Positions 33,668-41,231 of a stretch of 64,000 nucleotides of DNA are shown here, in pieces; the first letter of the stretch is position 1; the number at the start of each line of letters is the position of its first letter. The DNA comes from Marinimicrobium agarilyticum DSM 16975 (GTDB lineage Bacteria; Pseudomonadota; Gammaproteobacteria; Pseudomonadales; Cellvibrionaceae), in assembly GCF_000423345.1 (NCBI RefSeq), contig NZ_AUHU01000006.1, positions 124,001 through 188,000 on the forward strand, written 5' to 3'. The position numbers and the translations under genes are program-made. The notes beneath the pieces were generated by a model. That model did not search any database. It saw only the letters and a list, made by a program, of their open reading frames with translations, and was not told where the DNA came from.

Positions 33668-34684
33668 ATGGTGTCCGTCATCGCTTACCAATCATTGAAC
33701 TCCAACTCCAGTCTGGAACACGGGCTTGCAGCCAGCACCTCCCAAACACACCTTCGTCACACGCAGAAAACATTGGCGTCCTTTTATACGGGCCATAGCG
33801 GAGCACTGAAATACCCCACCACCCCAAAGGCCGAGCCGCACGAGGCGATACAAGGCCCAGCGGAACTGGTGCCTGTTGCCGATGCCGACGCCATGAACGT
33901 TAAAAAGCCCAAACAGTCGCTCAAGCGGAAACGTTCGGAGGCCGAGCCCGAGTACGCCGAGGCGCTCGACAGAACGCTCAAAATGGTAAAAAGCAAATCG
34001 TTGCAGATTTATCAACAGGCCCACCGGGAGCTGGGCCTGAGCTGCGATCTGATCGTGTTTGGCGAGCTCGATTCGGCTCACCCCGAATGGAACTCGCTTC
34101 CCGCCTCCGCTGGAAAGCGGCTCCGGGCAACAGGGGGATTGAAAACAAGAGCCTGCAATTGCTTCAGCCTTCACAGCTCCCGCCAACAAGGGACGATGGC
34201 CGTGTTGGGAGAGGGAGATGGATGGTGCGCGGCCCGATGCAACGGAGTGCTGACAGTGTTTGTACATGTGCCCAACCGTATTGCAAAGCAGGCCGCCAAT
34301 ATGGAGCAGTTTTATCAGAAAATTCAAACAGCCCTGCTGAACACTGATGGAGGCGGTCTCATCGACCTGATAATGGGCGACACCAACCAGTCCAGGGAGG
34401 AGTTTAGCCCGGAAGTTATCAGCAAAGCGCTGGGCAAGGCCTTCCGGGATGCCGACTCCGACAAAGCCTATACCACCCCCACGGATAGCTGGGTCGGAAG
34501 CGGAGCGGTTATTCACAAAGGGACAAACTCAGCGAACAACAAAAAGTTCGACGTCGCCGTATACAATACCGCCACCGTAAAATCTATAGAGGTGGAATAC
34601 TTTACACAGTTTTCCTTCACAGCGAACCGGGCTGCCGCCTACACCGACCATATGGGCATTCTGGTAAAGGTCGAAAAGAAATAG
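33668..34684 (+). CDS. Orphan protein resembling an endonuclease/exonuclease/phosphatase (EEP) fold
   Basis: A 338-residue protein I do not firmly recognise. The C-terminal two thirds (from about residue 120) show spaced features of EEP enzymes: CDLIVFGELDSAHPEW (metal Glu), VLTVFVHVPNR, LIDLIMGDTNQ (compare GDFN) and YTDHMGILVKV (compare the SDH motif). The first 100 residues are low in structure and contain a strongly basic stretch KKPKQSLKRKRSEAE that looks like a nuclear localisation signal. No signal peptide is seen. Base composition looks less GC-rich than its neighbours by eye. It stands alone, with 213 bp before it that hold no clear element. It could be a nuclease-type effector or toxin; this is speculation. 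Confidence 0.5.
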   Translation: MVSVIAYQSLNSNSSLEHGLAASTSQTHLRHTQKTLASFYTGHSGALKYPTTPKAEPHEAIQGPAELVPVADADAMNVKKPKQSLKRKRSEAEPEYAEALDRTLKMVKSKSLQIYQQAHRELGLSCDLIVFGELDSAHPEWNSLPASAGKRLRATGGLKTRACNCFSLHSSRQQGTMAVLGEGDGWCAARCNGVLTVFVHVPNRIAKQAANMEQFYQKIQTALLNTDGGGLIDLIMGDTNQSREEFSPEVISKALGKAFRDADSDKAYTTPTDSWVGSGAVIHKGTNSANNKKFDVAVYNTATVKSIEVEYFTQFSFTANRAAAYTDHMGILVKVEKK

Positions 34685-34782
34685 CCCGCCTTCAAACCTA
34701 TAACGACCAAACCTTCAATAAGCCAGGCTCAGGGATAAACGGGCCTGGCCGCCGCCCCAAAGTCCCGTCTTTTACTCCGGCT

Positions 34783-34805
34783 GCCGCCCACAAAGGCGGC
34801 TTTGT
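34783..34805 (+). terminator. Intrinsic terminator-like hairpin after the EEP-like gene
   Basis: GCCGCC (34783-34788) pairs with GGCGGC (34795-34800) over a 6-base loop, followed by TTTGT. It lies 98 bp after the stop codon and about 180 bp before the cytochrome gene. Confidence 0.6.
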
Positions 34806-34983
34806 ACGACACAACCCCCCCGTGTGGTCTACAATGGAGAGATAACAAAATAAGCACTTGCCAAACCGTCGCCATGAATCGGCGGCAGATGGCGTGCGTA
34901 TGTTAAAAAACGCAGCACCCGTATAGCCACTCATCTGCCGATTTAGCATAACGCTTTAGGCAGTAAGACGAAGGAGATGCAAG

Positions 34984-36291
34984 GTGATCAAGCGCATAAC
35001 GGCCATTCTCGTTGGCCTGGGCATTCTGTTGCTGGCGGTGTTTCTGGTGTACGCCTGGGAGGCATCGATACCCGAGCAAGACCCGCCCTCCCCCGGGAAC
35101 TTCTCCCAGGCCATGCTTGAGCAGGGCGAGGCGCTTGCGGGCATTGGCAACTGCCAGAGCTGCCATACCGTGGATCCCGAGCAGCCGCTGGCCGGCGGTC
35201 GCGCCTTCCCCACGGAGTTCGGCACCCTCTACTCCACCAACATTACCCCGGACACCGCCACCGGCATCGGCACCTGGTCCCGGGAGGCCTTTCACCGGGC
35301 CATGCGCGAGGGTATTTCCCGCAACGGCGCTCATCTCTTCCCCGCCTTTCCCTACACCCACTACACCAAAGTCAGTGACGAGGATCTGGACGCGCTCTAC
35401 GCCTACCTGATGACCCGAGAGCCGGTGAACGCCGAACCGCCGGGCAACGACTTGCGCTTCCCGTTCAATATCCGGCTGTTACAGGCGGGCTGGAAGCTGC
35501 TGTTCTTTGAGGAAGGCCGCTATCAGCCGGAAGACTCCCGCTCCGAGTTATGGAACCGGGGCGCCTATTTGGCGGAAGGGCTGGGGCACTGCTCCGCCTG
35601 CCACACACCGCGCAACGACTTCGGGGCGGAGCAGACTGACCTAGCCTATGAAGGGGCAGTCATCAACAACTGGTACGCCCCCGCCCTGAACACCAGCAGC
35701 CTGGCGCCGGTGGCGTGGACCGAGGCATCGCTTTACGATTACCTGCGCTCCGGCGGCTCCACCTATCACGGCGTCGCCGTGGGCTCCATGGCCGATGTGG
35801 TGCATCGGGGCCTGGGCCGAGCACAGGACCGGGACATCCGCGCGCTGGCGAGCTACTTCAGTGCCATGGCGGAACCGGGAAGCGAAGAGCAGGCCGCCCA
35901 AACCGCCACCGCGACGATTCAAGCCGCGCAGCAGCGCAGCGCCGAAACGCTCGGCTACGGCGAGAAAGTGTTTACCTATGCCTGTGCCTCCTGTCACTAC
36001 AACGACCCGGAAAACCCCAGCACGCTGCGCCCGGACCTGAGCCTGAACACAGCCCTCAGAGCGGACAACCCGATGAACCTGATCCGCGTCACCCTGGAAG
36101 GCGTAGACAATGAAGAGGGACTGCCTGGTGTGGTCATGCCGGGCTTTGCCGAACTGAGCAACGCCGATATCAGCGCCCTTTTGCACTTCCTGCGAGCGAC
36201 CCACACCGATCGACCGGCCTGGAACAATCTGGAGGACGAGATCGAACGCCAACGCCAAGAGGTCGCCACCCAAACGGAGTCAGCCCAATGA
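34984..36291 (+). CDS. Tri-haem cytochrome c subunit of a molybdenum hydroxylase
   Basis: A 435-residue membrane-anchored cytochrome c with GTG start preceded by AAGGAG. A single N-terminal membrane segment (ITAILVGLGILLLAVFLVYAW) is followed by three c-type haem sites: CQSCH, CSACH and CASCH, the arrangement of alcohol/aldehyde dehydrogenase cytochrome subunits. Its stop overlaps the next start (ATGA), so it forms an operon with the 2Fe-2S and molybdopterin subunits and likely carries their electrons from the periplasm to the respiratory chain. Confidence 0.92.
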   Translation: MIKRITAILVGLGILLLAVFLVYAWEASIPEQDPPSPGNFSQAMLEQGEALAGIGNCQSCHTVDPEQPLAGGRAFPTEFGTLYSTNITPDTATGIGTWSREAFHRAMREGISRNGAHLFPAFPYTHYTKVSDEDLDALYAYLMTREPVNAEPPGNDLRFPFNIRLLQAGWKLLFFEEGRYQPEDSRSELWNRGAYLAEGLGHCSACHTPRNDFGAEQTDLAYEGAVINNWYAPALNTSSLAPVAWTEASLYDYLRSGGSTYHGVAVGSMADVVHRGLGRAQDRDIRALASYFSAMAEPGSEEQAAQTATATIQAAQQRSAETLGYGEKVFTYACASCHYNDPENPSTLRPDLSLNTALRADNPMNLIRVTLEGVDNEEGLPGVVMPGFAELSNADISALLHFLRATHTDRPAWNNLEDEIERQRQEVATQTESAQ

Positions 36292-36806
36292 GTACCACGT
36301 TTACCCTGAATGGCCAGCCGGTCACCCTGGAGGTGGCCGATGACACTCCGCTGCTGTGGAGCCTGCGCGACGATGCGAACCTGACCGGCACCAAGTTTGG
36401 TTGCGGCATCGGCATGTGCGGTGCCTGCACCGTGTTGATCAACGGCCGGGCCACTCGCTCGTGCATTACCCCCACCAAACAGGTAGACGGCACCGCCGTC
36501 ACCACCATCGAAGGGCTGGACCCGGAGGGCGAACACCCCCTGCAGCAAGCCTGGGTCAAAACCCAGACGCCCCAGTGCGGTTACTGCCAGTCGGGGCAGA
36601 TCATGCAGGCCGCGGCCATGCTGAAGGACTTCCCCGACCCGACGGACGAGCAGATCAATCAGGTGATGAGCGGCAACTTGTGCCGCTGCATGGCGTATGT
36701 GCGCATACGCGAAGCCATCAAATTGGCCGCGGCCGACATGCGCGGTGCCGGCCAAGGCAATGAACCCAATGACGGAACCGATACAACAGAAGGAGCGGCC
36801 TCATGA
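36288..36806 (+). CDS. 2Fe-2S subunit of molybdenum hydroxylase (IorA-like), set 1
   Basis: A 172-residue protein with both iron-sulfur sites of the family: the plant-type site in GCGIGMCGACTVL and the helical site in CGYCQSGQ ... NLCRCMAYVR. It passes electrons from the molybdenum centre to the cytochrome subunit. ATGA overlaps on both sides couple it to its neighbours. The substrate is unknown: aldehydes or N-heterocycles are typical for this family. Confidence 0.93.
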   Translation: MSTTFTLNGQPVTLEVADDTPLLWSLRDDANLTGTKFGCGIGMCGACTVLINGRATRSCITPTKQVDGTAVTTIEGLDPEGEHPLQQAWVKTQTPQCGYCQSGQIMQAAAMLKDFPDPTDEQINQVMSGNLCRCMAYVRIREAIKLAAADMRGAGQGNEPNDGTDTTEGAAS

Positions 36807-39109
36807 ACAAGTTGTTTCGTTCCCTGCTGAACCCCGAACACGGCGCACCGGCCGAGCCGCCGAAAGTCAGCCGGCGGGGCTTTCTGATTGGCGCCGCCGC
36901 GGGCGGTTTCACCATGGCGTTTTTTCGACCGGGGCTGAGTTTCGCCCAGCCGGAAGACGCAGTGGAGAACCAGACCTTTGAGCCGACCATCTGGTATCAC
37001 ATTCACCCCGACGGCCGCATTGTGGTGAATATCGCCGAAGCGGAAATGGGTCAGCACGTGGGCACCGCGTTGGCTCGCATCGTGGCGGATGAACTGGAGG
37101 CGGACTGGTCCATGGTCGAGCTGCACCATGTGGACAGCGACCCGAAATGGGGCCTGATGGTGACCGGCGGCAGCTGGTCGGTCTGGCAGAATTTCGACCC
37201 GCTCAGCCGCGCCGGTGCCGCCGGGCGCATGGCCCTGATCGAAGAGGGCGCCAAACTGATGGGCGTGAAGGCCAGCCAGTGCCGCGCTCGCAACAGTCAG
37301 GTCACTGCGGGCAATCGCTCCATCAGTTATGCCGAGATTGTCCAACGCGGTAAGCTCAGCCGGACGTTTACCGAGGAGCAGCTTAAGGAAATGCCCATCA
37401 AGCCGCCCTCCGAGCGCCGCTTGATCGGTAAAGAAACCCAGGCCCTCGATATTCCCGCTAAAACCACCGGGGCCAGCCAATATGGGCTGGACGCGTCCGT
37501 CGAGAACATGGTGTACGCCCGGCCTCTGATTCCTCCCACGCGCCTTGGTTCTTCCATCAACCGTATTGATGACAGTGAGGCGAAGACAGTCGACGGCTAC
37601 CTAAAGACGATAAAACTCGATGACCCGAGCGGTACCGTGCCGGGTTGGGCCGTGGTAGTGGCCACCTCTTTCCATGCGGCCAACAAAGCCGCACAAAAAG
37701 TGAAAGTCGACTGGAACCCCGGCAAGACCGCCAACGTCAGTGAGCGCGATGTTCTCGACCACGGCAGGGAGCTGATTGAGTCCTCCGACAAGGGCGCGCT
37801 GGTGGTCAACGACGATGGTGTGGACGATGCGTTCAGCAGCGCCGACACCACCTTGGAGCACGATTACATCACCCACAGTGTGCTGCACTTCCAGCTCGAG
37901 CCGGTCAACGCCCTGGCATTTGAAAAAGACGGCCAGTGGGAGGTGCATACGGGGAACCAGTGGCAATCACTGATTTTACCGGTGCTGTCCACGGCACTGG
38001 ATGTACCCGAAAAAAATATTGTGATGCGCACCTACATGCTGGGCGGCGGCTTCGGCCGTCGGCTGAATGGCGACTACGCAGTACCGGCGGCGCTGGCGGC
38101 CAAGGCACTCGGTCGACCGGTGAAACTGGTCTTTACCCGGGAGGATGACTGCCGCTTTGATTCAATTCGCTCCCCTGCGTACCAGCGGGTGCGGATGGCC
38201 TTTGATGCGGAGGGCAACCCGACGGGGATGGAGCACCACGCGACGGCGGGTTGGCCGACCCAGGTCATGGTGCCCTCGTTTATGCCGGAGGCGTCCAATG
38301 GCGTGAAGTTTGATCCCTTCGCCATTCAGGGGGCAGCCCACTGGTATTCGGTGGGCGCACACCGCTTGCGGGCCATTTCCAATGACCTGGCGAACGAGAC
38401 TTTCCGCCCCGGTTGGTTGCGCTCGGTGGGCTCGGGCTGGGTCAATTGGGCACTGGAGTCTTTTATGGATGAGGCGGCCCACAAGGTAGGCAAAGACCCG
38501 ATTGAGTTTCGCCTGGCGCTGTTGAAAGCCGAAGGCAAGAACGCCGGCTCGGCGCCCAATTCGGTGGGCGGTGCCTCCCGGCAGGCGAATGTGTTGCGTC
38601 GGGTTCGGGAGCTGTCGAACTGGCAGCAATCACTACCGGCGGATACGGCTCTGGGTGTGGCGACGTCTTACGGCCAGGAGCGGAATATGCCGACCTGGAC
38701 GGCTTGTGTGGCGCAGGTGCATGTGAGCCGCGAAACGGGCAAGGTGACGTTGCAGAAGCTGACGATTGTGACGGATGCGGGCACCATTGTGCATCCGGAT
38801 GGCGCGCGCGCTCAGGTTGAGGGGGCGGCGTTGTGGGGTGCGAGTATGGCGTTGCATGAGGGGACGATGTTGGAGAATGGTCAGGTGAAGGATCGCAATC
38901 TGAACGGTTATACGCCGATGCGGATGCGGGATGTGCCGGCGATGGAGATTGAGTTTGTGGATAGCACTGAGACGTCGGTCGGGTTGGGTGAGCCGGCGAC
39001 GACAGTGGTGGGGCCGGCGATCGGGAATGCGATTTTTGCAGCCGTGGGCATTCGAATGCGCGATATTCCGATTCGGTCCGAGGAGGTGTTGAAGGCGTTG
39101 AAAGCTTAA
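36803..39109 (+). CDS. Molybdopterin-binding large subunit (IorB/aldehyde oxidoreductase-like), set 1
   Basis: A 768-residue catalytic subunit of the xanthine dehydrogenase superfamily. An N-terminal twin-arginine signal (SRRGFLIGAAAGGF) suggests export of the folded complex. The pterin-binding glycine stretch GGGFGRRLNGDY and the C-terminal catalytic-Glu region VGLGEPATTVV are present. It is most similar in layout to isoquinoline 1-oxidoreductase beta subunits, but that name is only a family guide. A paralogue of lower length is encoded at 60847-63048. Confidence 0.93.
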   Translation: MNKLFRSLLNPEHGAPAEPPKVSRRGFLIGAAAGGFTMAFFRPGLSFAQPEDAVENQTFEPTIWYHIHPDGRIVVNIAEAEMGQHVGTALARIVADELEADWSMVELHHVDSDPKWGLMVTGGSWSVWQNFDPLSRAGAAGRMALIEEGAKLMGVKASQCRARNSQVTAGNRSISYAEIVQRGKLSRTFTEEQLKEMPIKPPSERRLIGKETQALDIPAKTTGASQYGLDASVENMVYARPLIPPTRLGSSINRIDDSEAKTVDGYLKTIKLDDPSGTVPGWAVVVATSFHAANKAAQKVKVDWNPGKTANVSERDVLDHGRELIESSDKGALVVNDDGVDDAFSSADTTLEHDYITHSVLHFQLEPVNALAFEKDGQWEVHTGNQWQSLILPVLSTALDVPEKNIVMRTYMLGGGFGRRLNGDYAVPAALAAKALGRPVKLVFTREDDCRFDSIRSPAYQRVRMAFDAEGNPTGMEHHATAGWPTQVMVPSFMPEASNGVKFDPFAIQGAAHWYSVGAHRLRAISNDLANETFRPGWLRSVGSGWVNWALESFMDEAAHKVGKDPIEFRLALLKAEGKNAGSAPNSVGGASRQANVLRRVRELSNWQQSLPADTALGVATSYGQERNMPTWTACVAQVHVSRETGKVTLQKLTIVTDAGTIVHPDGARAQVEGAALWGASMALHEGTMLENGQVKDRNLNGYTPMRMRDVPAMEIEFVDSTETSVGLGEPATTVVGPAIGNAIFAAVGIRMRDIPIRSEEVLKALKA

Positions 39110-39163
39110 CCCCTTTCGGTTTTTTTTGAAGTTTTATTCACCTTCAGTTGCCGCATCTCGTCC

Positions 39164-39274
39164 GGTCTGGTGTGGGATTCCCCCTTCCCAGACACGCCGT
39201 AAACCCATCCTTGGGGGCTCGAATCGCGGGTCCCCCGCTCCACGGTCTGGGAAGGGGGAATCCCAAACCAGACC
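39164..39274. repeat. Variable-arm palindromic repeat, copy 4
   Basis: 30-bp inverted arms (39164-39193 and 39245-39274) with few mismatches enclose a 51-bp core (39194-39244) that is almost identical to the 8.4 kb copy. The CATCTCGTCCGG flank is shared with copy 1. It lies 54 bp after the molybdenum hydroxylase stop and could serve as a terminator for this operon. Confidence 0.85.
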
Positions 39275-39302
39275 TACCCACTTCGAATTAAGCTACGCGT
39301 AG

Positions 39303-39329
39303 GCCGGATAAGGCGCAGCCGCATCCGGC
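39303..39329. repeat. REP-type short palindrome
   Basis: GCCGGAT (39303-39309) and ATCCGGC (39323-39329) form a stem with a 13-base loop, in the sequence GTAGGCCGGATAAGGCGCAG and following; this closely resembles enterobacterial REP units. It lies 3' of the variable-arm repeat, 48 bp before the mocA-like stop. Confidence 0.75.
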
Positions 39330-39377
39330 AAAAGGCTTCCTTTAAGCCCGTCAAACACGACCTGTATAAACCAAACA

Positions 39378-39968
39378 TCAACGCCTCAAATCCCCCGGAC
39401 GATCTACGTCTTTCAAAACCCCAACATCGTCAACCTCAATCAGCTCGCACTTCTCTCGGTGCCTCTGAACCACTGACTTTGCGCCGTCATCCCCGGAAAG
39501 TTCTGATAATTCTTTCCAGAAGGTTTTACCAAAAAACACCGGGTGTCCAACTTGGCTATGGTAGAGGGGGCGTACGATTGTCGAGGCGGTGGCGTTCTGT
39601 TTTAACCGCTCGACGGTATCCCACTGAATCCACGGCATGTCGCCGAGCAGGACGGCGGCGGTTTGGGCCTCACGATTTGTCTCAAGTAGGTGTTGGAAGG
39701 CGCTGGAGATGCTGGTGCCCAGCCCAGCCTGTGTTTCAGGGGCGTAAACGATGGTGATCGCCTCTGGTATTTCCAGGGGGAGGCTTTTGTCCTTGGGGCC
39801 GAGCACGACTATGACATGACCGAAGTGACGCTGGGCGAGGCTCAGGGTGGCGTGCAGGAGGGTTTGCCCTTCTCGCAGGAGGGCACGGCGTTTGTCACTG
39901 CCGAAGCGCGTGGATTGGCCGGCGGCGAGAACGATACCAACGTGGGCGTTTTGTTTCTGTGGCTGCAT
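39378..39968 (-). CDS. MocA-like molybdenum cofactor nucleotidyltransferase
   Basis: A 196-residue NTP-transferase fold protein started at 39968 (MQPQKQNAHVGIVLAAGQST). The nucleotide-binding loop is LAAGQSTRFGSDKR and the metal-binding Asp is in LLGDMPWIQ. MocA-type enzymes attach CMP to molybdopterin for enzymes of the xanthine dehydrogenase family, two of which are encoded in this window. It is convergent with the first of these (268 bp between stops). MobA-type (GMP) function is less likely given the context. Confidence 0.82.
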   Translation of the reverse strand: MQPQKQNAHVGIVLAAGQSTRFGSDKRRALLREGQTLLHATLSLAQRHFGHVIVVLGPKDKSLPLEIPEAITIVYAPETQAGLGTSISSAFQHLLETNREAQTAAVLLGDMPWIQWDTVERLKQNATASTIVRPLYHSQVGHPVFFGKTFWKELSELSGDDGAKSVVQRHREKCELIEVDDVGVLKDVDRPGDLRR

Positions 39969-40348
39969 TCTGGGTTGCTGCTCTCGGCCGGTGGTTGACG
40001 GTTCACGGGCATAAGGATAGCAGCCTTTGACGGTACGCTCCCGGCCAGCACTACAAAGGGGCGCAGTGCACGCCGCCGGAGCCACAATATGGTGCACCTT
40101 CGTCCCCCAATGAATGTGATTTTTGCCCCATTAATGTTCAAGCGCCAATCCGAAACGCACCAAAGAAAAGCCCAATGGTTGCTGACCACCATCTCCAGGC
40201 GCTTGCAAAAATCAGTATAAACATTGCCTTTTCAATAACTTACAAAAAAATCGGGGCATCTGGTTCACTTTTTGCGTTAGCCCTAACCACAAACAGGACG
40301 CTCTTCTGGAGTGCCACTTCCATTCATTGATTGAAATCAGGGCTCGCT
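39969..40348. other. Intergenic between mocA-like and FNT genes
   Basis: About 380 bp with no convincing gene. It includes an AT-rich stretch around 40205-40255, a distant 8-bp inverted repeat CAAGCGCC/GGCGCTTG (40139 and 40198), and an FNR-like box at its right end, which is listed separately. Confidence 0.5.
40327..40340. promoter_or_regulatory. FNR/Anr-like box directly before the FNT gene
   Basis: TTGAT-TGAA-ATCAG matches the FNR consensus at nine of ten positions. Its centre is only about 15 bp before the chosen ATG, so it would overlap the ribosome binding region. That position suits repression or is coincidental, unless translation begins further downstream. Confidence 0.45.
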
Positions 40349-41161
40349 ATGTCTTATTTATTGCCTTCGGAGTTCGCCACCAAGATGGTGGACGCCGGTG
40401 AAGCCAAGTTGTATATGTCCACTCGAGATGCGTTGATCCGTGCCTATATGGCCGGTGCCATTCTGGCGATTGCCGCGGTGTTTGCGGTGACCATTTCCGT
40501 GCAAACCGGTTACCCCATTGTGGGCGCTGCGCTTTTCCCGGTGGGCTTCTGTATTCTGTATCTGATGGGCTTCGACCTGCTGACCGGCGTTTTCGTGCTG
40601 ACGCCGCTGGCCCGGTTTGATCGCCGGCCGGGGATCACCTGGCCGCGAATTCTCAAGCATTGGGGCGTGGTCTTTTGCGGGAACTTCGCGGGCGCCCTGA
40701 CGGTGGCATTTCTGATGGCAATAGTTTTTACGTACGGATTCTCCACAGAACCCGATAAGGTCGGTCAGATTATTGGGGAAATTGGTGAGGGCCGGACGGT
40801 CGGCTACAAAGAATATGGCGCCGGCGGTATGGCGACCATTTTCATTCGCGGCATTCTGTGTAACTGGATGGTGTCCCTCGGCGTTGTCGGCGCCATGATT
40901 TCCACCACGGTCAGCGGTAAGGTCATCGCCATGTGGATGCCGATCATGCTGTTCTTTGCGATGGGGTTTGAGCACTCGGTGGTGAACATGTTTCTGTTCC
41001 CCTCCGGCCTGATTCTGGGCGGTAACTTTTCCATCATGGATTATCTGATCTGGAACGAAATTCCGGTGGTGCTGGGTAATCTGATCGGTGGTTTGGCGCT
41101 CACCGGGCTCACGCTCTACTCCACTCACGTGCGCACCGCCCCGCAACGCGCCCTGTCCTGA
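40349..41161 (+). CDS. Formate/nitrite transporter family channel
   Basis: A 270-residue FNT membrane protein with six hydrophobic segments; the FNT motif GNFAGALTVAFLMA and the later FEHSVVNMF and NEIPVVLGNLIGG repeats are visible. I use the ATG at 40349; a TTG at 40331 lies within an FNR-like box. FNT pores move formate or nitrite. With nitrate respiration genes and a kinase-phosphatase gene next to it (a pairing known near nitrite genes in Pseudomonas), nitrite is the more likely substrate. Confidence 0.9.
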   Translation: MSYLLPSEFATKMVDAGEAKLYMSTRDALIRAYMAGAILAIAAVFAVTISVQTGYPIVGAALFPVGFCILYLMGFDLLTGVFVLTPLARFDRRPGITWPRILKHWGVVFCGNFAGALTVAFLMAIVFTYGFSTEPDKVGQIIGEIGEGRTVGYKEYGAGGMATIFIRGILCNWMVSLGVVGAMISTTVSGKVIAMWMPIMLFFAMGFEHSVVNMFLFPSGLILGGNFSIMDYLIWNEIPVVLGNLIGGLALTGLTLYSTHVRTAPQRALS

Positions 41162-41188
41162 AGCAGGCGCTAAAAGGAGCTGATGCCA

Positions 41189-41218
41189 ACCGCCTCGACG
41201 CCCTCGCGTCGGGGCGGT
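41189..41218 (+). terminator. Intrinsic terminator after the FNT gene
   Basis: ACCGCCTCGACG pairs with CGTCGGGGCGGT over 12 positions (one wobble) with loop CCCTCG, followed by the T-rich GGCTTTTCTGTTT. It lies immediately before the start of the kinase-phosphatase gene, so read-through rather than a new promoter may link the two genes. Confidence 0.8.
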
Positions 41219-41231
41219 GGCTTTTCTGTTT

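Noticed and set aside
31172-39968. Link of SelD with the molybdenum hydroxylase and MocA-like gene as a selenium-dependent molybdenum hydroxylase system
   Set aside because: The accessory genes known for that system (YqeB/YqeC types) are absent, the large subunits are of the IorB type, and SenB plus the EgtB-type synthase explain SelD better.
40139-40205. Inverted repeat CAAGCGCC/GGCGCTTG as a nitrate-responsive antiterminator leader
   Set aside because: Only 8 bp with a 51-bp loop and no terminator next to it; not distinguishable from chance.
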